A stretch of 34,045 bases of DNA from DASPKW01 sp038244055 (lineage in GTDB: Bacteria > Planctomycetota > Phycisphaerae > Tepidisphaerales > Tepidisphaeraceae): the NCBI GenBank assembly GCA_038244055.1, contig JBBRTW010000016.1, forward strand, positions 1-34,045, written 5' to 3'. The translations under genes were made by a program, and so were the position numbers. Under the pieces are notes generated by a model that searched no databases, was not told the DNA's origin, and saw nothing but the letters and a program-made list of their open reading frames with translations. This document shows, piece after piece, positions 8,786 through 16,411 of this stretch (its first letter is position 1; each line of letters starts with the position of its first letter).

Positions 8786-11371
8786 ATGAAATTGAAATTT
8801 CCGGTCATTGCTGTTGCGTTCTGCGTTCCACTCACCGGTTTCGCCTGGCTGTTCGCCGGACCATCGGGCGGGGATTTATCCAAGCAACAGCCCAAGTGGA
8901 AGATCGATCACAGTCCCCCCGCCCCGGCCTTGACGCCCGAGCAGGAACTGAAAACCTTCAAGCTCCCGGCCGGTTTCCACATGGAACTCGTCGCCGCCGA
9001 GCCGCAGATCGAGGAGCCCATCGCCCTGACCTTCGACCCCGATGGCCGGATGTATGTCGTCGAGCTGCGCGGCTACATGCCCGATGTCGATGGCCACGGC
9101 GAGCTCGAGCCGGTCGGCCGGGTCACGCTGCTCGAGGATACCGATGGCGACGGCAAGGTCGATAAAGTCACCCGCTTCGTCGAAGGCCTGATCGCGCCCC
9201 GCGCTGTGACGATGGCGGGCGATGGGGTCATCGTGGCCGAGCCGCCCAATCTCTGGTTCTGCAAAGACACCGATGGCGATGGCAAGGTGGATAAGAAGGA
9301 CCTCCTCGCGGCCGACTACGCCTCGCGCGGCGCTAATCCCGAGCACCGCGCCAATGGCCTGATCTACGGCATGGATAACTGGATCTACAGCGCCAATTTC
9401 GCGCTGCGGTTCAAATATTCCAAGGGCCAGATCCTGCGCGATTCCACCATCTCGCGCGGGCAATGGGGCCTCTCGCAGGATGATCTGGGCCGCTGGTTCT
9501 ACAACTCCAACAGCGACATGCTCCGCGCCGACCTCGCCCCGTCGCAGTACCTCGGCCGCAATCCCTACCTCGGCAACCCGGCCGGCCTGAATGTGTCGAT
9601 GGCGAATAACAAGGTGTTCACCTCGCGCGTGAACCCCGGCGTCAATCGCGGGTATACGGCCGTCCTCAACGACAAGGGATATCAGGTGAGCGTCACCGCC
9701 GCCTGCGGGCCGGCCGTCTATCGCGGCGATAAATTTCCCGAGGATTATCGCGGCAACGCGTTCGTCTGCGAGCCGGCCGGCAATGTCATCATCCGCCACC
9801 AGATCACCCAGAACGGCGCGGTGCTTTCGGGCAAGAGCATCCAGCACGATGGCCTGGATTTTCTGACCTCCACCGATGAGCGCTTCCGCCCGGTCAACCT
9901 TTACACCGCGCCCGATGGCACGATGTATGTCGTCGATCTCTACCGCGGAATTCTCCAGCATGGCGCGTATCTCAGCGCCTATCTCCGCGATCAGATCAAG
10001 CAGCGCGATCTCGACAAGGGCATTCACATGGGCCGAATCTGGCGCATCGTCAGCGATGCCCAGAAGCCCGGTCCGCAGCCGCATCTCTCCAAAGCCTCCA
10101 TCCCCGAGCTCGTCAGAACCCTCTCGCATCCCAACGGCTGGTGGCGCGATGCGGCCCAGCGTCTGCTCGTGCAGAAGCAGGATATCTCGGCCGTCCCCTT
10201 TCTCGACCAAGTCGTGCGCGCCAACGGCGAGGGCGCGACTCCCCTGGCGAAGATTCACGCCCTCTGGGCCCTCGAAGGCCTCGGCAAGCTGGAGGATGAA
10301 CTGGTCGCCGATGCCATGAAAGATCCCGATCCGCGCGTGCGGGTGGCGGCCATCCGCGTCAGCGAGCCGCTCCTGCGCCAGCTCGGCTCATCCGTCGATT
10401 CGCTGCTGGCCCTGGCGAAGGACCCCGATGATTCGGTGCAGCTCCAGGTTCTCGGCAGCGCCCCGGCCATCAACCTGCCCGAAGCCCGCGCGGCCGTCGC
10501 GTCCATCCTGCGCACGCATTTCAATAACGCCCTCTTCCGATCCGCCCTCCTCAGCGGCGCGGTCGGCCGGGAGATCGATCTTCTGGCCGAGTTGCTCAAG
10601 GACCCCGCCTTCACCGATGCCGGCCGCGGCGCGGCCGCCAAGGGCGCGGACCTGGTCCTCAATGACCTGGCCGAGTGCGTCGTCAAGAGCCGCAGCAACG
10701 AGCGGATCGATCAGCTTCTGGAGATGATCGCCGCCCAGCCGCCCACCCATTCGGCCGCCCAGCATGCCCTGCTCTCGGGCGTGGTTGAAGCGATCACGCC
10801 CCCCGCCAAGGGCGCTGCCCCGCGGCGTTTGCGGTTGAAGGCCGAGCCGGCGGGATTGGTCAAGCTGCGGGCGCTCCACGACAAAACGTTTCTGACGCTG
10901 ACCGCCAAAGCCGAGGCCGGCATGAGTTGGCCGGGCAAACCCGGTGATAACACGCCGCCCCTCAAGCCGCTGACCGCCGAGCAGGAGAAGCATTTCGCCA
11001 CCGGCCGCGATCTCTACGCCCAAATCTGCGGCCAATGCCACCAACCCTCCGGCCTCGGCCAGGATGGCGTCGCCCCGGCGCTGGTGGATAGCGAATGGGT
11101 GCTCGGATCGATCGGTAAACCCGCGCGGATCATTCTCAATGGCGTCCATGGCCCGATCAAAGTCGGCAAAAAGTCCCTCGACCTGGAAATGCCCGGCCTC
11201 GGCGCTGCCCTCACCGATGAGCAGATCGCCTCCGTCCTGACCTACCTCCGCCGCGAATGGGGCCACGAAGCCAGCCCTGTCGAACCCGCAACAATCGCCG
11301 AAATCCGCAAAGACCCCACCGGCCGCGCCGGCGAACAATGGACCGCCGATGAACTCGCGAAAGTGAAGTGA
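8786..11371 (+). CDS. PVC-type membrane-bound dehydrogenase / HEAT / cytochrome c protein
   Basis: An exported 861-residue protein of the large Planctomycetes/Verrucomicrobia family that joins a beta-propeller dehydrogenase-like domain to a haem domain. The N-terminus (MKLKFPVIAVAFCVPLTGFAWLFA) is a signal peptide or anchor. The propeller covers about 45-420 and includes two calcium-loop-like DTDGDG motifs at 118-123 and 161-166. HEAT-like helical repeats run from about 446 to 690. A class I cytochrome c domain follows, with the haem site CGQCH at 748-752 and a possible axial Met in DLEMPGLG. It probably oxidises a sugar or polyol in the periplasm and passes electrons to a haem chain; the substrate is unknown. 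ATG 8786 has no clear Shine-Dalgarno. The neighbours are an IclR regulator and glycoside hydrolases. Confidence 0.92.
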   Translation: MKLKFPVIAVAFCVPLTGFAWLFAGPSGGDLSKQQPKWKIDHSPPAPALTPEQELKTFKLPAGFHMELVAAEPQIEEPIALTFDPDGRMYVVELRGYMPDVDGHGELEPVGRVTLLEDTDGDGKVDKVTRFVEGLIAPRAVTMAGDGVIVAEPPNLWFCKDTDGDGKVDKKDLLAADYASRGANPEHRANGLIYGMDNWIYSANFALRFKYSKGQILRDSTISRGQWGLSQDDLGRWFYNSNSDMLRADLAPSQYLGRNPYLGNPAGLNVSMANNKVFTSRVNPGVNRGYTAVLNDKGYQVSVTAACGPAVYRGDKFPEDYRGNAFVCEPAGNVIIRHQITQNGAVLSGKSIQHDGLDFLTSTDERFRPVNLYTAPDGTMYVVDLYRGILQHGAYLSAYLRDQIKQRDLDKGIHMGRIWRIVSDAQKPGPQPHLSKASIPELVRTLSHPNGWWRDAAQRLLVQKQDISAVPFLDQVVRANGEGATPLAKIHALWALEGLGKLEDELVADAMKDPDPRVRVAAIRVSEPLLRQLGSSVDSLLALAKDPDDSVQLQVLGSAPAINLPEARAAVASILRTHFNNALFRSALLSGAVGREIDLLAELLKDPAFTDAGRGAAAKGADLVLNDLAECVVKSRSNERIDQLLEMIAAQPPTHSAAQHALLSGVVEAITPPAKGAAPRRLRLKAEPAGLVKLRALHDKTFLTLTAKAEAGMSWPGKPGDNTPPLKPLTAEQEKHFATGRDLYAQICGQCHQPSGLGQDGVAPALVDSEWVLGSIGKPARIILNGVHGPIKVGKKSLDLEMPGLGAALTDEQIASVLTYLRREWGHEASPVEPATIAEIRKDPTGRAGEQWTADELAKVK

Positions 11372-11541
11372 TATGAAGTCGAGGGCATTACTATCTCTTC
11401 TGTACTCGGGGGGGGCTCAATGAGAGGTCTTCGTCGAATTGCAGTCAGAGATAATGAGCCTCACCACCAAATCCAGTACAATGCGACAGCACCATCGAGG
11501 TGCTTACGTCCAATCCGTTTGAAAAATCTGGAGTTTCAAAA

Positions 11542-13917
11542 GTGACTGACCTCGCAGGCTCTTCCCCCATCCAAATCGGCGCAAGCTGGTATCCCGAGCT
11601 CTGGCCCCAGGACCAGTGGGAAAAAGACATTGCCCGCATGAAAGAGGCCGGCGTCAATTGCGTCCGGCTTTTCGAATTCGCCTGGCATCGCTTCGAGCCG
11701 CGCGAATGGGAATTCGATTTCGAATGGGCCGTCAAAATCCTCGGCCACCTCCAGGAGGCCGGCATCGCCGTCATCTGCTGCACGCCCACCGCCGCCCCGC
11801 CCCTGTGGATGATGACCCGCTACCCCGAGATCGTCACCACCCGCGGCGACGGCAAGCGCCCCATGCACCTCGGCGGCCGGGTCGCTTCGCCCGTCTCGGC
11901 CAAGTACCGCGAGTTCTGCACGCGCATCGTCGATCAGATGGTTCACGCCTTTCGCGGCCACGAATCGATCATCGCCTGGCAGATCGACCGCGATCTCGGC
12001 GGCGCCGATCACGGCGCTGAAGCCCGCCGCGCCTTCCACGGCTGGCTCCACGAGCGCCTCGGCTCGATCGAGCTCATCAACAAAGGCTGGGGCCTCGAAT
12101 ATCGCGGCCAGGCCTACGAATATTTCGATGCCGTCCCCGTGCCCGTTGCCAGCCTCGGCAGCGGCCCGCTCCCGGCCGACCAGCGCTACCACCCCTCATT
12201 GATGATCGCCTTCCAACGCTTCATCAACGACCAGTGGTCCATGTACGTCCAGGCCCAGTGCGAAACCATCCGCGGCGGCTTCGACAAGCCCATCGTCGCC
12301 GCCATGACCCCCGGTTGGGGCATGAACTGGTTCCGCCAGAATCATCTCCTCGATCGCGTCTCCATCAGCCTCAGCGCCGGCGTCGAGCAGTATCCCGCCG
12401 CCCTCATGCAGTTCGACCGCATGCGCGCCGAGAAACCCGGGGTCGGCTTCTGGCTCCTCGAAACCTCCCCGAGTTGGAGCGGCGCTACCGGCCGAATCCG
12501 CAACGACCATCACAGCGCCGCCGGCGTCAAAGCCTTCTCCTGGCTGAGCATCCTCATGGGCGGCGACATGGTCCTCTACGGCAACTGGCGTCAGCACTGG
12601 GCCGGCCAGGGCATGCTCGATGGCGCGATCATCACCGCCACCGGCAAACCCGCCGCCGCCCACCCCGCCGTCGCCGCCCTCGCATCGCAATTCAAGGAGC
12701 AGGGGGCCTGGCTCGCCAATCACCCACCCGTCGAAGCGCGCCTCGGCGTTATCGTCAGCAACGAATCCGCCTGGGCCTTCGCGGTTGACCCCGTTGAAGA
12801 AGGCTTCGATTACGAAACGATCTGGCGCGAGGAATTCTATCTCCCCATCGCCCGCGCCCATTACTGGCGCGATGTCATCGATCAGACCCAGGACTACTGC
12901 CCGTATCAGGTGCTGGTCATGCCGATGGTGCCGATCCTCCACCGCCAGACCATGGACCGCCTCAAGGAATGGATCACCGAAGGAGGCTGCCTGCTGGTCG
13001 GCCCGCTGACCGCCATCCGCAACGAAGATTGCACCGCCTTCACCGATCACGAATTCGGCGGCATGGAAGACCTCATGGGCGGCACCAGCGCCACGCGATT
13101 CAGTGTGGAAGGCATCGAAGAAACGGTCACCATCCATTTCGAGAAATCCTGGACCCCTGAACAAGCCGGGAAGATTGAACAAGCCGGGAAGATTGAACAA
13201 GCCGGGACAGAGCGCCGGGAGCGCAGCGACCAGAGCGCCGTCCCGGATGGCGTCGAGACCCACCAGCTTCAAATCGCGCAAAATCATTCAGAGCGCCGCG
13301 AATCCGGCGACCCCAGCGCCATTCCGGATGGCGTTGATACTCAACATCGCCCCATCGCCCACGATGATTCAGAACCCCTCCCCCAAACCTCCAAAACCCG
13401 CGGCTGGTGCGAAGGCTTCGCCCCTACCACCGCCCAGGCTCTCGCCCGCTACCAAGGCGGCTACGGCAGCGGATCGGCCGCCATCCTCATCAATAAAGTC
13501 GGCCAGGGCACGGTCATCACCCTCGGCTGCCGCATCGACCAGCCCGCCTACATGGCCCTGGTGCGGCGACTTTGCGCGATCGTCGACATTCTCCCCCTGG
13601 CCGAGGGAAGCGGCGATATCGTGGTGATCCCCAGGATGAATCCCAACACCTCCATCGCCGCCTACGGCCTGGTGAACCTGAGCGAATCCCCGCAAAGCAT
13701 CCGCCTGCCGGAGGGTGGGAAGGATCGCCTGACCGGGCGCGAAATGGGCGAAGAGTTAACCCTCGCGCCGCTGGAGGTGGTCGTGCATGAACTCAAGGCC
13801 GTGGAGGAGTTGCAAGCGCCCCAGACTCCGGCGGCTGAAACCGCAACGCCGGCGACCGCCCCCGCTCCCGCAACCGAGATTCCAGTGAGCGCGGCCCCCA
13901 CGACCGAATCCCCGTGA
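11542..13917 (+). CDS. GH42-type beta-galactosidase with altered acid/base motif
   Basis: A 791-residue clan GH-A enzyme. IQIGASWYPELWPQDQWEKD and VNCVRLFEFAWHRFEP are typical GH42 N-terminal blocks, followed by the trimerisation domain (about 370-560) and a C-terminal beta domain. GH42 enzymes cleave beta-galactosides, usually in the cytoplasm, and no signal peptide is seen here. The expected WQIDNE acid/base motif reads WQIDRD, with Asp at 151 where the catalytic Glu is expected. The nucleophile candidate E307 (WLLETSPSWSG) is present. A repeat-built Pro/Gln/Glu-rich linker (about 540-615) interrupts the C-terminal part, and the tail is rich in Ala, Pro and Thr. I chose GTG 11542 because GGAG lies 8 nt upstream; GTG 11500 would add 14 residues. 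Confidence 0.87.
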   Translation: MTDLAGSSPIQIGASWYPELWPQDQWEKDIARMKEAGVNCVRLFEFAWHRFEPREWEFDFEWAVKILGHLQEAGIAVICCTPTAAPPLWMMTRYPEIVTTRGDGKRPMHLGGRVASPVSAKYREFCTRIVDQMVHAFRGHESIIAWQIDRDLGGADHGAEARRAFHGWLHERLGSIELINKGWGLEYRGQAYEYFDAVPVPVASLGSGPLPADQRYHPSLMIAFQRFINDQWSMYVQAQCETIRGGFDKPIVAAMTPGWGMNWFRQNHLLDRVSISLSAGVEQYPAALMQFDRMRAEKPGVGFWLLETSPSWSGATGRIRNDHHSAAGVKAFSWLSILMGGDMVLYGNWRQHWAGQGMLDGAIITATGKPAAAHPAVAALASQFKEQGAWLANHPPVEARLGVIVSNESAWAFAVDPVEEGFDYETIWREEFYLPIARAHYWRDVIDQTQDYCPYQVLVMPMVPILHRQTMDRLKEWITEGGCLLVGPLTAIRNEDCTAFTDHEFGGMEDLMGGTSATRFSVEGIEETVTIHFEKSWTPEQAGKIEQAGKIEQAGTERRERSDQSAVPDGVETHQLQIAQNHSERRESGDPSAIPDGVDTQHRPIAHDDSEPLPQTSKTRGWCEGFAPTTAQALARYQGGYGSGSAAILINKVGQGTVITLGCRIDQPAYMALVRRLCAIVDILPLAEGSGDIVVIPRMNPNTSIAAYGLVNLSESPQSIRLPEGGKDRLTGREMGEELTLAPLEVVVHELKAVEELQAPQTPAAETATPATAPAPATEIPVSAAPTTESP
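13159..13209 (+). repeat. 18-nt in-frame tandem repeat in the GH42 gene
   Basis: GAACAAGCCGGGAAGATT occurs twice exactly (13159-13176 and 13177-13194), then as a partial third unit to 13209. It encodes EQAGKI repeated in the linker of the GH42 enzyme. Confidence 0.85.
13210..13371 (+). repeat. 81-nt diverged tandem repeat in the GH42 gene
   Basis: Two units of exactly 81 nt (27 codons), 13210-13290 and 13291-13371, begin GAGCGCCG and share GGCGACC/GCGACC and CCGGATGGCGT blocks. In protein they read ERRERSDQSAVPDGVETH and ERRESGDPSAIPDGVDTQ. The reading frame is kept. Confidence 0.75.
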
Positions 13918-14013
13918 ACATTCTGCGAATTCCCAAACGCGCCATCCTCGCGCGCATCCCCGCTGCCACCGCGCGTTTTGAGCATTTCTCCCTTCCGTCC
14001 GATTGGAATTTGT

Positions 14014-14041
14014 TTCGTATTTCGGACTTCGTATTTCGGAT
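14014..14041 (+). repeat. 7-nt period repeat, four units
   Basis: TTCGTAT, TTCGGAC, TTCGTAT, TTCGGAT follow one another in the 140-nt gap between the convergent GH42 and GH50-like genes. It can also be read as two 14-nt units. Confidence 0.7.
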
Positions 14042-14057
14042 TTTCCCACGGCAATCC

Positions 14058-16112
14058 TCAGAACAGTTTCGGCAAATACTTCGGCGCATCCACATACGCC
14101 TTCTCCTTCCCCGACGCCACCGCGTACAACCGCTCGTGCGACAAGCGCGCGGCCGACGCCAGTTCCGCATACGGCCGATTGCACACATCCAGAAAGCCGA
14201 TGTTGTAATTCTCTCCATCGAACCGCCCCAAGGCGCTCTGATCGTAGAGAATGAAATAGTGGACGCCCACGCACTGCGGAATCGCGGCCGCGGTTTCCGT
14301 GTAGACCCTGAAGGCTTTGCCGCGGTCCGCCTGCGTCGCGACATGCCCGATCCCGCTGGCGGGCAGGCCGACATCGAGCGCGCCGAAATGATACTCGCCG
14401 ATGAGCGTGGGCTTGTTGACGGTGTCGGCGATCTGCTTGAGCTGGGCGGGTGGAACGCGCTCCTGGTAGCAGTTGATCGAGAAGACGTCGAACGTCGTCA
14501 TCCCCTTGAGAGCCCACGCGGGGGGAACGGTGTGATAGCGCGCGCCGAGGTTCAGATGATTGGGGTCCGCCTTGCGGCAGGCGCGGCTGAGAATCTGGAA
14601 ATATCGCTCGACCATCAGCGTGCTGAAATCGGCGCAGTCCGCGCGGGCGGCGGATTTGGCAGGCAGCCGCCGCGCCGAATTCCACTTGCCCGTGGCGATC
14701 TGGGCGAGCGTGAGGCTGTCGATGCCCCACCCGGCGGCGAGTTTGGCATCCGATCCATATTTCTCGGCCAGCCAGGTCGCGAAATGATCGCGGGCGTGCG
14801 AATGCTCGTGCGTGTAGAGCATGCCGGCGGCCGGCGTCTCGCTCGCAAAACCCCAGGTCGGCTCGTTCATGAGGAAATAGCCGATCAGCGCGGGATCGGT
14901 TTTGGTCTCTTCAAGTTGCCGGGCATATTGCTCGGCATCCGAATCCATCAGCGGCGAAAAAGCATCGGGAAAATCGCGGTAGACCAGCGGTGTCTGCCGG
15001 GGATGGAATTGCAGCGGACGAACGTAGGGGAACCTGGCCTTGCTGGCGAAGTTCCACTCCGACCAGTTGGCGACGGTATTGAACCCGAAGGAGCGGAGGA
15101 GGCTCAGCGAGATATCGCCCCAGTGATCGTGCCAGGCATCTTTGCCGAAAGCGCGGATGAAGTTGGAAACCAGGTAGTTGAACGAGGAGCCGCGCCGGCC
15201 GGAGAACGCGGCGGCGTATTCGCCTTTGCGATCCGGCAGTGGCGGCAGCGCCGATTGGAGCAGGCCGTAAGCGGCATCCACATCGGGGCGGACACTGTCG
15301 AGCCCGGCCGACCAGAAAGGCTTGCCCGAAGGATCGACCAGCCACCAGCGCGCCCCATCGTTATAAGTGCGGAAGTAGCCCGTCGCAGGCCCGATGCCAT
15401 CGATCGACAAATCCTTTGCGCCGCCCCACGCGGAAAAACCCGCCGGCCAGGATTGCCGCGGGGCATCGGCCAGTTGCTGCTTCAGTCGCGCGCTGCATTC
15501 TTCAGCGGATTTGGTCCTGGCGGGCCAGTTGCGGAGCGTGGATTGGCCGGTCTCATCGAGAAGCTTCCCTTTGGGGAGGATGGGTTGATCCATCGCCGGC
15601 GGCTGCGCGCTCGAGTAGGCGAGTGGGGCGATGGCGACGCGGACGGGCTGATCGGATTTGCGCGTGAGCGTGATCGTGGCGCGGGTGATCTTGGCCGGGT
15701 CGACGCGATCGCCCGAGGCCATGAGCTTGAGACAGGCCCCTTCGCGCTCGAAACTCCACTGGTTCTGGTTGGTGGCCCGCAGCGGCATGCGCAGCCGGCC
15801 GGAGCATTGGGGCAGAAGGCTGAATGCGAATCGGAAGATGCGCGGCGGGTTGTCCTTGTCCTTTGCTTTTGCTTTGGCGGAATCACCTTCGTAGAGCGAG
15901 AGCGCGAAAACGGCCAGGCGATCGCCATCGAGGAGCAGGTCGGCCGTGAGATAGCCTTTCTCATCGAGCAAACCCGCCGGGATATCGAACGAAAGCCCAT
16001 CGCCCGTGGCCGAGGCCGAATACCATTTGCCCTGCGGCAGCGGGCAGTTGGAGGCGTCAGGTTTGAGCTGGCCGGTAAGCGAGGCGATAGGAAATGGCGT
16101 TAGCGCGGCCAT
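14058..16112 (-). CDS. GH50-like clan GH-A glycoside hydrolase (agarase-like)
   Basis: A 684-residue enzyme. The N-terminal half (to about 230) is a beta-sandwich-like region. The C-terminal half is a (beta/alpha)8 barrel starting at FRTYNDGARWWLVDPSGKPF. The acid/base candidate is E417 in YFLMNEPTWGF and the nucleophile candidate is E573 in LIGEYHFGALD. HYFILYDQSALGR and DGENYNIGFLDVC near the end recall GH50 beta-agarases, so a beta-galactan or agarose-like substrate is plausible; GH42 or an unclassified GH-A family are alternatives. No signal peptide is visible. ATG 16112 has AGGAG (16119-16123) 6 nt upstream. It diverges from the GH10 gene and converges on the GH42 gene. All catalytic residues expected for the clan are present. 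Confidence 0.75.
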   Translation of the reverse strand: MAALTPFPIASLTGQLKPDASNCPLPQGKWYSASATGDGLSFDIPAGLLDEKGYLTADLLLDGDRLAVFALSLYEGDSAKAKAKDKDNPPRIFRFAFSLLPQCSGRLRMPLRATNQNQWSFEREGACLKLMASGDRVDPAKITRATITLTRKSDQPVRVAIAPLAYSSAQPPAMDQPILPKGKLLDETGQSTLRNWPARTKSAEECSARLKQQLADAPRQSWPAGFSAWGGAKDLSIDGIGPATGYFRTYNDGARWWLVDPSGKPFWSAGLDSVRPDVDAAYGLLQSALPPLPDRKGEYAAAFSGRRGSSFNYLVSNFIRAFGKDAWHDHWGDISLSLLRSFGFNTVANWSEWNFASKARFPYVRPLQFHPRQTPLVYRDFPDAFSPLMDSDAEQYARQLEETKTDPALIGYFLMNEPTWGFASETPAAGMLYTHEHSHARDHFATWLAEKYGSDAKLAAGWGIDSLTLAQIATGKWNSARRLPAKSAARADCADFSTLMVERYFQILSRACRKADPNHLNLGARYHTVPPAWALKGMTTFDVFSINCYQERVPPAQLKQIADTVNKPTLIGEYHFGALDVGLPASGIGHVATQADRGKAFRVYTETAAAIPQCVGVHYFILYDQSALGRFDGENYNIGFLDVCNRPYAELASAARLSHERLYAVASGKEKAYVDAPKYLPKLF

Positions 16113-16141
16113 GAAGGGCTCCTGGGTTGGCGGGAGGGCTT

Positions 16142-16169
16142 ATGATAACGGCGAGGTCGCGGACGACAA
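16142..16169 (-). promoter_or_regulatory. Possible promoter of the GH50-like gene
   Basis: On the minus strand TTGTCG (16169-16164), a 16-nt spacer and TATCAT (16147-16142) lie about 30 nt ahead of the start codon. The match is moderate. Confidence 0.35.
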
Positions 16170-16211
16170 TCGATTTGAACCACAACGCACACTTGGCGGA
16201 TCGGGTTATGG

Positions 16212-16337
16212 GTCATCCTGAGGGGAGCTAGGCGACCCGAAGGACCTTGCCTCGACGTATCGGCCCGTCCGTTTGAGCGAAACGGCCGCGACGGACAACG
16301 AAGATCCTTCGGGTCGCCTAACTCCCCTCAGGATGAC
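16212..16337. repeat. 37-bp near-perfect inverted repeat
   Basis: Arms 16212-16248 and 16301-16337 are inverted copies with only two mismatches, and start and end in GTCATCCTGAGG / CCTCAGGATGAC. The 52-nt centre carries its own hairpin (CCGTTT...AAACGG). The element sits between the divergent GH50-like and GH10 genes. A shortened relative lies at 18678-18703. It resembles a REP/MITE-type intergenic palindrome; no coding sequence is inside. Confidence 0.8.
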
Positions 16338-16411
16338 GCGGTGCGGCCAGAATGACACGATACGGCTAAGAGCGACACGACACGGATACTCGTCAAATTC
16401 ACCGCAATGCC

